A DNA stretch of 64,000 nt from Stenomitos rutilans HA7619-LM2 (GTDB taxonomy: Bacteria > Cyanobacteriota > Cyanobacteriia > Leptolyngbyales > Leptolyngbyaceae), in the NCBI GenBank assembly GCA_019358945.1, contig JAHHIE010000004.1, positions 62,001-126,000 of the forward strand. The letters are read 5' to 3'. Under the pieces are notes generated by a model. The model was not told the DNA's origin and ran no database searches. It worked only from the letters and a program-made list of their open reading frames with translations. The first letter of the stretch is position 1; every line of letters starts with the position of its first letter. Positions 1 through 11,188 of the stretch are shown piece after piece. Both the position numbers and the translations under genes were made by a program.

Positions 1-1823
<1,823 letters not shown>

Positions 1824-1940
1824 GTGAGAAGCTGGCTCTGCCTACAAACAACTGCGCGAACCAAGGAAATGTATCGGAGGCTACTGTTTGCAGTGGCCCT
1901 CACCCGTATTCATGAGGGGGTATGCATTGGATCAAGCGCT

Positions 1941-3374
1941 GTGCAATTCAACGACTACGAACCAGAGAACTTTTACGATGAACTGTTTATGGCGAAAGGT
2001 GAGCCGCGTACAGAGGCGATGCCGCTGATCGATCGCATCAATTCTCTGTCGTCTGAAGAAGTGCAGCGGCGACAACAAGCGGCGCAGATCGCCCTCTTTA
2101 AAATGGGTGTGACCTTTAACGTTTACAGCGACAACCAGGGCACAGAACGCATCATTCCGTTTGATATTATTCCCCGTATTGTTTCGGCAAATGATTGGGC
2201 AACGCTGGAAAAAGGTTTGGAACAACGAATCTACGCGCTCAACCTGTTTTTAGCAGATATTTACAATGAGCAGAAGATTCTGCGCGACAACGTGATTCCG
2301 TCTGAGATTGTTTACTCTGCCAGTGGCTTCCTAAAGCCGTGCATGGGGCTGAAGCCTCCGGGTGGCATCTGGTGCCATATTACGGGGACCGATTTGGTGC
2401 GCGATCGCAGCGGGCAATGGTTCGTTCTAGAAGATAACTTGCGCTGTCCGTCTGGCGTGTCTTACGTGCTCGAAAACCGCCGCGTCATGAAAAGCACCTT
2501 TCCCCTAGTTTTCAACACGATGCAAATTCAACCTGTGGAAGAATATCCCAGCCACCTGTTAGAAACCCTGCTCAACCTTGCCCCTCCGCACCTGATCGAT
2601 CCAACGGTCGCGGTGCTAACCCCTGGCATTTACAATTCTGCCTATTTCGAGCACTCCTTCTTAGCGCAGCAGATGGGCGTAGAATTGGTCGAAGGGCGCG
2701 ATTTAGTCGTGGCAGATGGTTACCTGCAAATGCGCACCACCAAAGGTCTTAAGCGAGTGGATGTTGTTTATCGGCGTATAGACGACATTTTTATTGATCC
2801 CAAAGCCTTCCGCCCTGATTCGCTGCTGGGTATTCCCGGACTGATGGATGTTTACCGCTCTGGCAAGGTAGCGCTGGCAAATGCGCTTGGCACAGGCATT
2901 GCCGACGATAAGGTCATCTACTCTTATGTACCAGCGATGATCCGCTATTACCTTGGTGAGGAGCCAATTTTAGCGAATGTTCCCACATACTTATGTTGGG
3001 AACAGCAGCAACAGCAGCACGTATTGGCAAATTTAGATACCCTGGTCGTCAAAGCCGCAGATGAATCGGGTGGCTATGGGATGTTGATTGGCCCCACCGC
3101 AACCTTACAAGAGCGGGACGACTTTGCCGGACGAATCAAAGCCTCCCCGCGCAACTACATTGCCCAACCAACTCTGTCTCTGTCCAGGGTTCCCACACTC
3201 ATTGATGACACCATTGAAGGTCGCCATGTCGATTTACGTCCGTATATTCTTTATGGCAAGAAAGTCTACGTTAGCCCCGGTGGGTTGACGCGTGTTGCCC
3301 TTCGCAAAGGGTCGCTGGTGGTGAATTCATCTCAGGGTGGCGGCAGCAAAGATACGTGGGTTGTATGCAAATAA
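1941..3374 (+). CDS. Circularly permuted type 2 ATP-grasp protein
   Basis: The product belongs to the circularly permuted ATP-grasp family (DUF404/DUF407 type). These are predicted carboxylate-amine ligases thought to make a peptide or peptide tag together with alpha-E and transglutaminase proteins. Family blocks are SDNQGTERIIPFDIIPR, GGIWCHITGTDLVRD, LEDNLRCPSGVSYVLENR, VVKAADESGGYGM and a C-terminal SSQGGGSKDTWV. The frame is open from a GTG at 1824. I prefer the GTG at 1941 because it starts at VQFNDYEPENFYDELF, which matches the usual family N-terminus; the 39 extra codons look like non-family sequence. It is first gene of a co-directional set with the proteins at 3365, 3747 and 4872. 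Family assignment is strong; the substrate is unknown. Confidence 0.93.
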   Translation: MQFNDYEPENFYDELFMAKGEPRTEAMPLIDRINSLSSEEVQRRQQAAQIALFKMGVTFNVYSDNQGTERIIPFDIIPRIVSANDWATLEKGLEQRIYALNLFLADIYNEQKILRDNVIPSEIVYSASGFLKPCMGLKPPGGIWCHITGTDLVRDRSGQWFVLEDNLRCPSGVSYVLENRRVMKSTFPLVFNTMQIQPVEEYPSHLLETLLNLAPPHLIDPTVAVLTPGIYNSAYFEHSFLAQQMGVELVEGRDLVVADGYLQMRTTKGLKRVDVVYRRIDDIFIDPKAFRPDSLLGIPGLMDVYRSGKVALANALGTGIADDKVIYSYVPAMIRYYLGEEPILANVPTYLCWEQQQQQHVLANLDTLVVKAADESGGYGMLIGPTATLQERDDFAGRIKASPRNYIAQPTLSLSRVPTLIDDTIEGRHVDLRPYILYGKKVYVSPGGLTRVALRKGSLVVNSSQGGGSKDTWVVCK

Positions 3375-3685
3375 GCACTTTTCTCAGCGCTTACCTGGTT
3401 CTTCTGCCGCTTGCAACAGTGGCAACGCTTCTGTGGGGCTACTTTTACTCGAAAGAGCTGTTTATTCTTGTGTGGCTAGGCTTTTTTATTGCTAGCGCTT
3501 TGCTCGTTCCTAGTTTGACGAGTCCAATATTAAAGGCAATTGAGGATGGTTCATTCCTGTGGCTAGGTGCAACTAGCGGAGAAAGAATTCAAAATTTTCT
3601 GCTCATCGAGCGTGCGATTCTTGGCACTGCTCAAACAGCACTAAACATCTGGTTCATTTTACTGCTTGTTCGGTTAAGGAGCTGA
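3365..3685 (+). CDS. Small membrane protein overlapping the ATP-grasp gene
   Basis: A 106-residue protein starting at an ATG that overlaps the end of the ATP-grasp gene by 10 bases, an arrangement typical of translational coupling. It has hydrophobic segments near residues 8-25, 32-50 and 85-102 and a basic C-terminus, so it should be an integral membrane protein. I do not recognise the family. A DUF4149- or DUF1772-like fold is possible but only a guess. The location inside an otherwise standard ATP-grasp/alpha-E/transglutaminase set is unusual. An in-frame upstream start at 3356 exists but adds only three residues. Confidence 0.6.
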   Translation: MQISTFLSAYLVLLPLATVATLLWGYFYSKELFILVWLGFFIASALLVPSLTSPILKAIEDGSFLWLGATSGERIQNFLLIERAILGTAQTALNIWFILLLVRLRS

Positions 3686-3746
3686 GCAAATTAAGTAACT
3701 GCTCTGATCGGTTCGTTTTGCTGGAGTCCTACACATCCTTTTTGCC

Positions 3747-4709
3747 ATGCTAAGTCGTGTTGCTGATTCAATTTACTGGCTCAATCGCTATGTTGAACGT
3801 GCTGAGAATGTGGCTCGTTTTGTGGAAGTGAACTTGAACTTGCTGCTCGATTCGCCTGCGGGGACGACGCAACAGTGGGAACCGCTGATTTTAACAACGG
3901 GCGATTTGCCGCTGTTTCAGGAGCGCTATGGGGAAGCCACCGCCGAAAAGGTCATTCAGTTTCTCACCTTTGATCCGGATTATCCCAACTCGATCGTCTC
4001 CTGCCTTCGCATTGCACGGGAGAATGCGCGATCGGTACGCGAAATCATTTCGTCGGAAATGTGGCATCAGGTGAATGAGTTTTATCTGATGGTGACGGAA
4101 GTGGCGCAGACGCGATCGCTTCAGGATCTATCGGCTATCCTCCGCTTTTTTGAAGAAGTGAAGCTGTCAAGCCATCAGTTTATTGGCGTGATGAATGCCA
4201 CCATGACGCATAACGAAGGTTGGCACTTTGGGCAAATTGGTAGATTTTTAGAACGGGCAGACAAAACGGCGCGGATTTTAGACGTGAAATACTTCATCCT
4301 GCTGCCGTCAGTGAAAGATGTGGGCAGCACGCTGGATGAACTTCAATGGATGGCATTGCTCAAGTCGGCCAGTGCTTACGAGATGTACCGCAAACAAGGC
4401 ATCCATCGCATTTCACCTAATTCGGTTGCCGAATTCTTGGTGCTAGAACGAGACTTTCCCCGATCGGTGCGCTTTTGCATTTTGCAAGCAGAGCGATCGC
4501 TCCATCAGATTACGGGTACGCCCGTTGGCACTTGGCAGACCCCTGTCGAACGCACGTTGGGACGGCTCCGCTCTGACCTCGACTACCTGACGATCGATGA
4601 TATCATCGAAGCTGGCCTGCACGAAACGCTAGATGACTTGCAGCTTCGCATGAACGACGTGGGTAAGAAGATTTTTGAAACCTTCGTAGCGCTTCAACCA
4701 GTAGGGTGA
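3747..4709 (+). CDS. Alpha-E domain protein (DUF403)
   Basis: A 320-residue all-helical protein with the alpha-E N-terminal signature MLSRVADSIYWLNRYVERAEN and later GRFLERADKTARILD. This family almost always sits beside a circularly permuted ATP-grasp and a transglutaminase. It is predicted to act in the same amide-bond-forming pathway, possibly as a second enzyme or scaffold. Length is normal for the family and key acidic/arginine pairs of the helices are kept. It lies 61 bases after the small membrane gene and before the transglutaminase, on the same strand. The biochemical role of alpha-E is unproven. Confidence 0.94.
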   Translation: MLSRVADSIYWLNRYVERAENVARFVEVNLNLLLDSPAGTTQQWEPLILTTGDLPLFQERYGEATAEKVIQFLTFDPDYPNSIVSCLRIARENARSVREIISSEMWHQVNEFYLMVTEVAQTRSLQDLSAILRFFEEVKLSSHQFIGVMNATMTHNEGWHFGQIGRFLERADKTARILDVKYFILLPSVKDVGSTLDELQWMALLKSASAYEMYRKQGIHRISPNSVAEFLVLERDFPRSVRFCILQAERSLHQITGTPVGTWQTPVERTLGRLRSDLDYLTIDDIIEAGLHETLDDLQLRMNDVGKKIFETFVALQPVG

Positions 4710-4712
4710 GAA

Positions 4713-4871
4713 GTGAGGAGTGAGGGGAAAGAAAGCATTGAGTTAAGACAGCTATCAGCGAGCCGTCAGCCGTCAGCTTATGCTTCTTACTCTTACTCTC
4801 TGGCTTCTAGCTCCTGGCTTCTAACTCCTGTCTTTTACCTTCTGCCTCCCTCTAACAACCAACAACTCTTC
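4713..4871. repeat. Low-complexity intergenic insertion read through in frame
   Basis: The transglutaminase frame is open through this stretch, but the translation is a Ser/Leu/Tyr-rich low-complexity string with no family match. The DNA carries GAGGAGTGAGGGG-type purine runs, a CAGCCGTCAGC motif also found near 18036-18055, and pyrimidine-rich CTTCTGCCTCC blocks. Such patches are common between cyanobacterial genes. I treat it as intergenic and not as an N-terminal extension. Confidence 0.55.
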
Positions 4872-5741
4872 GTGCTTTACCAAATCAACCACACGACCTG
4901 CTACAGCTACAGTCAGCCCGTGAGTTTGTTGCCTCATGTGGTGCGGTTACGCCCTCGTAGTGATAGCTGGCAGACATTGCGATCGTGTTCTCTTAATGTG
5001 ACCCCTTCGCCATTCCAAGAATCGATCGTGTCTGATTTGGATGGTAATACCTTAACAACATTGCGGTTTAAGCCTGAGGAAACACAAACGCTGACAGTCC
5101 AAGTGCTGTCATCAGTGGAAACCCATCGCACGAACCCATTTGATTACTTATTAGAAACCTGGGCAACGCGCTTGCCGATCGACTACCCTTCGTCCTTGCT
5201 TTCGCAGCTACAGCCCTACCTGGGCGGTCAACAGGTGCTTTATCAAACGGGCATTGACCCGATCGCGCTTCAACTGGCACAAGAGATTGGGCACGCCGTA
5301 GATGGCAATACACTTAACTTTTTAAGCGAACTGAATCAACGTATTTACGCTGGCTGTCAGTACATGATTCGTGACACGGGTGATCCGCTCCCAGCAGGGG
5401 TAACGTGGACAATGCGATCGGGCACCTGCCGCGATTTTGCGGTGCTATTTGTGGAAACCTGTCGGGCGATCGGTTTGGCGGCTCGCTTTGTGAGCGGGTA
5501 TCAGGAGGGAGATCCTGATAGCGACGATCGTCACCTTCACGCGTGGGCTGAAGTCTATTTACCCGGTGGTGGTTGGCGTGGGTATGATCCAACCAATGGC
5601 TTAGCGGTTGCTGATCGACATATGGCGCTGGTAGCCAGTCCGCTATCTCGCTATGCATCACCCATTACTGGCTCATTTAAGCAGGCAAACGGTGCTAAGG
5701 CAGCCATGACCTATCAGCTTACGATTCAAGGCATTATGTAA
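4872..5741 (+). CDS. Bacterial transglutaminase-like protein
   Basis: From the GTG at 4872 the 289-residue product starts MLYQINHTTCYSYSQPV, the usual start of the Bact_transglu_N domain. A transglutaminase core follows with Cys186 (RSGTCRDF), His223 (HLHAWAEVYLP) and Asp239 (YDPTNG) as the triad. Members of this group next to ATP-grasp/alpha-E genes are thought to act as peptidases or amide-exchange enzymes on the peptide product. The open frame upstream (from 4713) is low-complexity sequence and was not used. It is last in the operon and converges with sds. Confidence 0.92.
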   Translation: MLYQINHTTCYSYSQPVSLLPHVVRLRPRSDSWQTLRSCSLNVTPSPFQESIVSDLDGNTLTTLRFKPEETQTLTVQVLSSVETHRTNPFDYLLETWATRLPIDYPSSLLSQLQPYLGGQQVLYQTGIDPIALQLAQEIGHAVDGNTLNFLSELNQRIYAGCQYMIRDTGDPLPAGVTWTMRSGTCRDFAVLFVETCRAIGLAARFVSGYQEGDPDSDDRHLHAWAEVYLPGGGWRGYDPTNGLAVADRHMALVASPLSRYASPITGSFKQANGAKAAMTYQLTIQGIM

Positions 5742-5798
5742 ACTTTACACGCATAGAGGCATATGATCTCCTTACGGGAGCTTGTCTGTAGGGAAAAC

Positions 5799-5813
5799 CA
5801 GGCTTGCAGCCTG
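5799..5813. terminator. Short hairpin between convergent genes
   Basis: CAGGCT-TGC-AGCCTG forms a six-pair stem with a three-base loop between the transglutaminase stop (5741) and the sds stop (5887). Its place between convergent genes suggests a bidirectional terminator. The stem is short and there is no strong T-run, so support is weak. Confidence 0.3.
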
Positions 5814-5886
5814 TTTGCCGCTCAATGAAGTACACGTCGAAGCTTGAACGCTTTCTTTCTCGCTCTCTGAACTTCTACCCTCTGCC

Positions 5887-6858
5887 TTAGTAAAGGCGGC
5901 TGAGAACGTAATCTGCCAGTTTGACCAGCACCTGACGCGACTCTGAGGGAGGCAAGTCGGCAAGGTGCTCGATCGCGGTGCGGGTATGATGCATTGCCAG
6001 GTCGCGCGATCGCTGAATGCCTTTGCTATCGCGTACCAGCGTCAATGCCTGCTCTAAATCACCTGGTTGGGCAAATTCGCGCTCAATCAGCACTTCTAGA
6101 TAGGGCTTTTCTTCTAGCGCATAAAGAACGGGTGCCGTGAGATTACCACTCTTCAAGTCCGAGCCAGCGGGTTTACCCAGTGCTTCAGTCGAGCCTGTAA
6201 AGTCGAGGATGTCGTCAATAATTTGAAAGGCTAAGCCAATGTGGCGACCGTATTGAAACAGGTCATCGGCTAACGCGGTAGAAGTCTCGCTTAAGGTGGC
6301 GGCGGCTTTGGCACTATTCGCAAGCAAACTGGCAGTTTTATAATAGCTTTTTTCGAGATATTCGTCGATCGAAAGACTGGTTGAAAACCGATTCAGCCCC
6401 TGTTGGATTTCACCTTCTGCCAGATCCATAATGACCTGGGAAAGCAGCTTCACCACTTCCAGATTGTCCAGGTTTGCGAGATACCAAGATGATTGGGCAA
6501 ACAAAAAGTCTCCAGCCAGAACCGCGATGCGGTTGCCAAAGCTGCTATGTACCGTAGGTACGCCTCTACGCAGTTCAGATTCATCCACCACATCATCATG
6601 CACAAGGCTCGCCGTGTGAATCATTTCGGTGATTTCGGCCAGTCTGCGGTGGCGCAGTGTGATCTCTTGATCGAGCATGGTCGCTCTTGAAACCAGGAAG
6701 ACGATCGCGGGTCTAACTCGCTTTCCCTTGGCTCCAAAGAGGTGTTCTGCGGCAGCGTACAGAACTGGATGGCGTGCCCCGATGAGGTTCTTGAGGTTCT
6801 CCGTCAGCACCTGCAAATCTGTTTCAACCGGAGAAAAAAGGGAAGTAGCTGAAGTCAT
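5887..6858 (-). CDS. sds: Solanesyl diphosphate synthase
   Basis: A long-chain trans-prenyl diphosphate synthase of 323 residues that makes the C45 side chain of plastoquinone. The first Asp-rich motif DDVVD is at 88-92 and the second, DDILD, at 215-219. GKRVRP (45-50) and the KTASL block are also present. The bulky/small residue pattern before DDVVD (HTASLVH) fits a long-product enzyme. Cyanobacteria commonly keep the order amidase-murI-sds seen here, although an 877-base gap separates murI from sds, so sds probably has its own promoter. C45 product length is inferred from family and context. Confidence 0.95.
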   Translation of the reverse strand: MTSATSLFSPVETDLQVLTENLKNLIGARHPVLYAAAEHLFGAKGKRVRPAIVFLVSRATMLDQEITLRHRRLAEITEMIHTASLVHDDVVDESELRRGVPTVHSSFGNRIAVLAGDFLFAQSSWYLANLDNLEVVKLLSQVIMDLAEGEIQQGLNRFSTSLSIDEYLEKSYYKTASLLANSAKAAATLSETSTALADDLFQYGRHIGLAFQIIDDILDFTGSTEALGKPAGSDLKSGNLTAPVLYALEEKPYLEVLIEREFAQPGDLEQALTLVRDSKGIQRSRDLAMHHTRTAIEHLADLPPSESRQVLVKLADYVLSRLY

Positions 6859-7735
6859 GAATATCCGACTCAGACGATATAAGGTTACGAAACTTTAATT
6901 ATTCTCCATCTATCTTAAGCTAAGCCACCTATCTATAGAACATAAAACTTCCTTTTTATACATTTTCGTCGGATTTTTGTCGGCGCTCAAAGGCAAAACG
7001 AGGGGTGCTTGCACAGGGCTAAAAACTTTTGGACAGAGCGTCTAACATCGTGTTAGCCTTGGGCTAGAAGCATTTTAAAAATTAAGCTCTGCGGTATCGC
7101 TCTTCAGGTATCTGACCCTCTGGTGCTGCTTTTGGCAACCAGACTGTAGGTGTGCCCCCTCATCTTACCGTGTAGATCTTTCTCATCTTTCTTAGCGAAA
7201 GACTTTGTGAAAGATGCTGAGCTTAAGCCGCAGATGGTCTTTGAGGCTAGGCGATCGACCGAGGTTAAGGGCCGCGTGTGGCGTGGTCGGTTTGTTCACC
7301 TCGAGAGGCGCATCCTGTCTTCGCAAGATGCTCTTAAACGTGGCTGTGCCTATTGAGCCAAGTGTCAAGCTGGGGCTTCCGATCGCCGCCACCCGCAAAC
7401 TATTGCTTTGCTTCTGACTTTTCTCTGCTTTGCTTGCTGACCCTGCGCCCGTACCTGCCCATGTTCAGTCCTCAATTGTCTCTTGCCATTCCTGTTTGTG
7501 CAGCTGTGTATCTCCTGGCTGTCTATCTGTTGTTATTGATAGCTCAGCGCAATCGTTTGTCGCGTTTGCGCTAATGGCTTGCTTCTAGTCAAATGCATTC
7601 AGATGGTTGCCAGCAGGATTGCCTATTTGACAAACATACAAATGTGCATAACCGTTGTGATCATGCTTTCTCTCATTGACTGCCATTTAGATGAACCGAT
7701 AGATGAGCCATGTGTCTAAGGTTGGGCGATCGTCT
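6859..7735. other. Long gap between sds and murI
   Basis: It should hold the sds promoter (minus strand, near 6860-6990, AT-rich) and possibly a small plus-strand gene at 7461-7574. No tRNA, IS or strong hairpin was recognised. Several short overlapping open frames at 7150-7420 have no protein-like character. Confidence 0.4.
7461..7574 (+). CDS. Possible 37-residue single-span membrane protein
   Basis: An ATG-initiated frame coding a short N-terminus (MFSPQ), one hydrophobic span of about 23 residues and a basic tail ending QRNRLSRLR. Length and layout recall the small photosynthetic subunits, and the tail is loosely like that of PsbX. Identity is not established. There is no clear ribosome binding site, and a longer in-frame start exists at 7353 whose extra residues look unlike a protein. 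Reported because very small membrane genes are often missed. Confidence 0.3.
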   Translation: MFSPQLSLAIPVCAAVYLLAVYLLLLIAQRNRLSRLR

Positions 7736-8599
7736 CTAGTCAACGGGTTCTAGCGCGGCTGGTTGAACAGTTTGGGCAGGAATCACTTGTTCCACAACAG
7801 GGGTGCAGCCAAGCCAGGACGTTGCCAGTTGGCTAAACGTTTGAGGCGAACCGCTCACGCAAAAGCGAGTGGGTGCAGGGGGCCGAAGGTTTTTAAGCGC
7901 CAGGAGATCTAGCTCCTGTGCTGCCGCCGCCACAACCGAAACCGCAGGGTCTACCAGCTTCACCGACGAGGGCAAAAGTTGACGCAAAATCGGTGCCAGG
8001 TAGGGGTAGTGGGTGCAGCCATAGATTAGAGTATCGACTTGCTGCTCGATGAGAGGCTCCAGGTAGACCTGAGCGATCGCGCCGATATACGGGTCATTCA
8101 GCCGATTGCCCTCAATGAGAGGTACAAATTCGGGGCAACCCACCTCCCAAACCTGCGTCGTCGCATCAATTTCTGCAATGGCGCGGCTGTAGGCTTGACT
8201 GGAAGCAGTTGCAGGCGTGGCAATGACCCCAATGCGACGGCCCTGTTGCACAGCGGCTCTGGCTCCAGGCAAAATCAACCCTAAAATGGGCAGGTCGAAC
8301 TCAGAGCGCACCGCCTCTAGCGCCAAGGCAGAACTGGTATTACACGCCATGACGACCATTTTGGTGCCCTGCTGCTCCATCCAACCGAGGATTTCGCGCA
8401 CGTACTGCAAAATTTGGGCCGGTGTGCGATCGCCGTAGGGCAAGCGCGCCGTATCGCCAAAGTAAATGACGGATTCGTAAGGCAACTGGCGATACAGTTC
8501 GCGCAGTACTGTCAATCCACCCAAACCACTATCAAACAGACCGATCGGAGCAGCATTTTGACCTGGAAGGCTGCTGCGAACAAAGCGATAACCTGACAC
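7736..8599 (-). CDS. murI: Glutamate racemase
   Basis: A 287-residue cytoplasmic enzyme that makes D-glutamate for peptidoglycan. It shows IGLFDSGLGGLTVLRE, YFGDTARLPYG, the first catalytic cysteine in ACNTSS (Cys86) and the second in YGCTHYPYL (Cys195). The N-terminus has a short extension of about 17 residues before the family start at IGLFDSG. It lies downstream of the amidase gene on the same strand (186-base gap), so wall precursor supply and wall cutting genes are adjacent. Confidence 0.96.
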   Translation of the reverse strand: MSGYRFVRSSLPGQNAAPIGLFDSGLGGLTVLRELYRQLPYESVIYFGDTARLPYGDRTPAQILQYVREILGWMEQQGTKMVVMACNTSSALALEAVRSEFDLPILGLILPGARAAVQQGRRIGVIATPATASSQAYSRAIAEIDATTQVWEVGCPEFVPLIEGNRLNDPYIGAIAQVYLEPLIEQQVDTLIYGCTHYPYLAPILRQLLPSSVKLVDPAVSVVAAAAQELDLLALKNLRPPAPTRFCVSGSPQTFSQLATSWLGCTPVVEQVIPAQTVQPAALEPVD

Positions 8600-8785
8600 T
8601 CCTCACTCCTCTTACTGACGAACCCTTGCCACACTTACAGCTAGTTTCATGGGTATTCACCCCATCCAAGACCCTAAACCCGCTACCCGTCTTGATGGGA
8701 CGGTGGCTGGTTAGCTTGCAAACTGCTGTATGAACTCTTAAATTCTCACAGATTTTACAATTTGCAAAGTTTACCATTTACCCAG

Positions 8786-10594
8786 CTACGAGCTGCGCCC
8801 AAGATACCGCAAGATCCCACGGGCGATCGCGTTTGCCATCTGGGTGCGGTAGTTGGCATCCGACAGCTTAGCCGCATCATCACGTCCCGTGACAAAGCCC
8901 ACTTCTACTAGCACGGACGGCATTGACGTTTTGCGCAGCACGTAGAAGCGAGCCGATCGCACGCCTCGATCTTGAATGCCCGTGCCTTCGAGCACGCTTT
9001 GGTGAATGGTGCGAGCTAGGTTCAGTCCGCTTTGATAGTAGTAGGTTTCTAAGCCGCTAATATCTTGTCGGCTCAGGTTGATAGAATTGGCATGGATACT
9101 GACAAACACAGTGGCATTAATCCGTTCTGCCAGTTGAACACGTGGTTCCAGATCGAGATCGCGATCGTCCGGACGAGTAATCACAGCCTGTACGCCTTGC
9201 CGCTCAAGAATGGCCGCAACTTTCTGCCCAATATCCAGCACAATACCTTTTTCTTGCAAGCCACCAATGCCGATCGCGCCCGGATCAGGGCCACCATGCC
9301 CTGGATCGATAATGACAACAGGCCGTCCATTCGTTGCTCTGGGTGGGTCAGGGTTAGGATAGCTCGGCTGTGGCGGCACTGGATCGGTGCGGGGGGCAAC
9401 TGGTACAGGAATATTGGCAGAGGGATTGGGCTGAGCAGCAACGGGCGATCGACTGCGTTGGAGTTGCAGTGCTAACGATTGCTGGCTCGGTTGATTCAGA
9501 TCGCTAATGAGCACACCTGAAGCTGGCGTCACCAAAATCACAGCCGTGTTGGCCGTTTCTTGTCGCAGTCGCAACTTGAGTACCGGACTGGAGGCTTCAA
9601 GTTGAGGCCCCTTAACGTTCTTGGCTAGCTGAGCAGAGTTGATTGTGACGCGATACGCACCAGTGGTACGATCCCATCCTGTGGTGTACTTCAACGGCTG
9701 GCTAGCACGAACCACAAGCTGAGAATCGTTGTTTTCCAACGCAATCGATTCGATCGTAGCCAGTGCCCCTGGGCGAAGCACGGGAGCAGGGGTCGTATTG
9801 CCTTCACCACTCGACGCCACTTTACTGGTGGGAAGCAACACTAACCCACCTACGCTGCTGGTGCTGGCTTGCCAATCGGGGCTGGCTTGATCGACGTTGA
9901 GAGTAATCCGGGCAACAGGTGGCGATGCTTGCTGCTGGCTTAGCGTGACGCGATTTACACCTAAACGGTTGACTAGCACGTCACGGGGGGCTGCCAAGGC
10001 AAGCGTTGCGCCCTGCACATCAATAGTAATCTGACCACGATCGCTACTACGGCGCACATCCAGAGTTGGCGACCCACCATTGGTACGAACAAAGATACCG
10101 TCGGGCGTGACTCGTACACCCTGAATTTGAGTAGAGGTGCTGGACTGATTACTGCCGCCAGTCAAGCCTCCGGATGGTGCAGTAGCCGTTGTATCAGGCG
10201 GTAAAAGTTGTGGTGTTGGTAGCTGTACCGTCCACTGTCGCGCTGTAATGCCGCGAAACCGCACTTGATTGGGATCGATCGTGTAGCCCGGTGCTAGCTC
10301 TACAACCAGTCGTGCGGCACTGCGATCGAACTGCCCCAATCGCACAGACCGAATTGCCCCACCGTAAGACTGGGTGGAGGCGGGACGACCCAAAATGACC
10401 CCTGGCAAATCAATCACGAGCCGGGTTGGGTCAGAAATTAGCTGTGCTTTAGGCTGTACATCTTCATCGGTGGTGAATTCTAACTGGTTGCGGTTAGAGT
10501 CGAACCGCCACGATTCTAGCCGCGAGGCATGAGCCGGAGCTGCGAGGAGTAGGAGGGACGTTGCAGCGAGCAGAAAATGGGGAAGGTGTTTCAC
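8786..10594 (-). CDS. amiC: N-acetylmuramoyl-L-alanine amidase (AMIN + Amidase_3)
   Basis: A 602-residue periplasmic wall hydrolase that cuts the bond between muramic acid and the stem peptide. A signal peptide (residues 1-23, ending APAHA) is followed by one AMIN domain at about 25-130 and probably further AMIN-like repeats at about 155-385, then a Pro-rich linker (about 390-420). The zinc-dependent Amidase_3 domain has His433 (IDPGHGGPD), Glu448, His501 (SIHANS) and Glu564 (VEVGFVTG). AMIN domains target such amidases to septa; in Anabaena AmiC proteins drill septal pores used for cell-cell communication. That role here is inferred. Confidence 0.95.
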   Translation of the reverse strand: MKHLPHFLLAATSLLLLAAPAHASRLESWRFDSNRNQLEFTTDEDVQPKAQLISDPTRLVIDLPGVILGRPASTQSYGGAIRSVRLGQFDRSAARLVVELAPGYTIDPNQVRFRGITARQWTVQLPTPQLLPPDTTATAPSGGLTGGSNQSSTSTQIQGVRVTPDGIFVRTNGGSPTLDVRRSSDRGQITIDVQGATLALAAPRDVLVNRLGVNRVTLSQQQASPPVARITLNVDQASPDWQASTSSVGGLVLLPTSKVASSGEGNTTPAPVLRPGALATIESIALENNDSQLVVRASQPLKYTTGWDRTTGAYRVTINSAQLAKNVKGPQLEASSPVLKLRLRQETANTAVILVTPASGVLISDLNQPSQQSLALQLQRSRSPVAAQPNPSANIPVPVAPRTDPVPPQPSYPNPDPPRATNGRPVVIIDPGHGGPDPGAIGIGGLQEKGIVLDIGQKVAAILERQGVQAVITRPDDRDLDLEPRVQLAERINATVFVSIHANSINLSRQDISGLETYYYQSGLNLARTIHQSVLEGTGIQDRGVRSARFYVLRKTSMPSVLVEVGFVTGRDDAAKLSDANYRTQMANAIARGILRYLGRSS

Positions 10595-10617
10595 GGTATC
10601 TCGTCAAATTTTCAGAA

Positions 10618-10653
10618 AGCTAGTTCTCAAAAAGCTGGTTCTCAAAAAGCTGG
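10618..10653. repeat. 15-bp tandem repeat upstream of amiC
   Basis: AGCTGGTTCTCAAAA is repeated about 2.3 times (units start at 10618, 10633 and 10648; the first has one change), right before the amiC start on the minus strand. A second near-repeat, CGCAACAACTG, occurs at about 10756 and 10773. The rest of 10654-11188 has no gene I can support; the 64-residue frame at 10829-11023 has poor protein character. Confidence 0.6.
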
Positions 10654-11188
10654 ATATCAGCCAGGAACAGTTCACAACTTGGTCTCCTCACACCCGCTTC
10701 ACCGTACAGAGCGAAGACGATCGTCAATGTGTCGATGAGGGTGTCTTGTTTGCGATCGCAACAACTGTGGTTCGCAACAACTGCGGTGTACAGAACCAGC
10801 GATCGCGTGTGCTAATTGGGGCTTCAATTCAACAACTCCGCTCCGTTAAACCATAAATCCGGTCAATTTTGAAGCTGTAATCGTTGCCTTCGTCGCGCCA
10901 CCACTGCCAGACAATTGACTGCCAGACAATCGGCGCGTACAGGTGCCTGACGCAAATTTGAGTCGTTAGTTTCATGCCCAAAGAGAATTTTCTGCTCACC
11001 AGAGACATCGGAAGAGTGATCACACCCTTAGCAGCCTATACCGCGATTGTTCTCGCCCTGAGCAAAATCTGAAACAGCGGTAACCAGACGCTACCGAGTA
11101 TCAGTTGTGTCAAAACGAGGGTACCCGCCACACAAAACTGCTGTAAGAATATACTCGATGGATCAAGTGTGCGATCGGAATTTCTACG

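Noticed and set aside
7150-7417. Three overlapping 67-68 residue frames on both strands
   Set aside because: Arg/Leu-rich, no family features, mutually overlapping; likely chance frames in intergenic DNA.
10829-11023. 64-residue minus-strand frame
   Set aside because: Contains near-repeated IVWQSIVWQWW from a small DNA repeat and has no recognisable domain or ribosome site.
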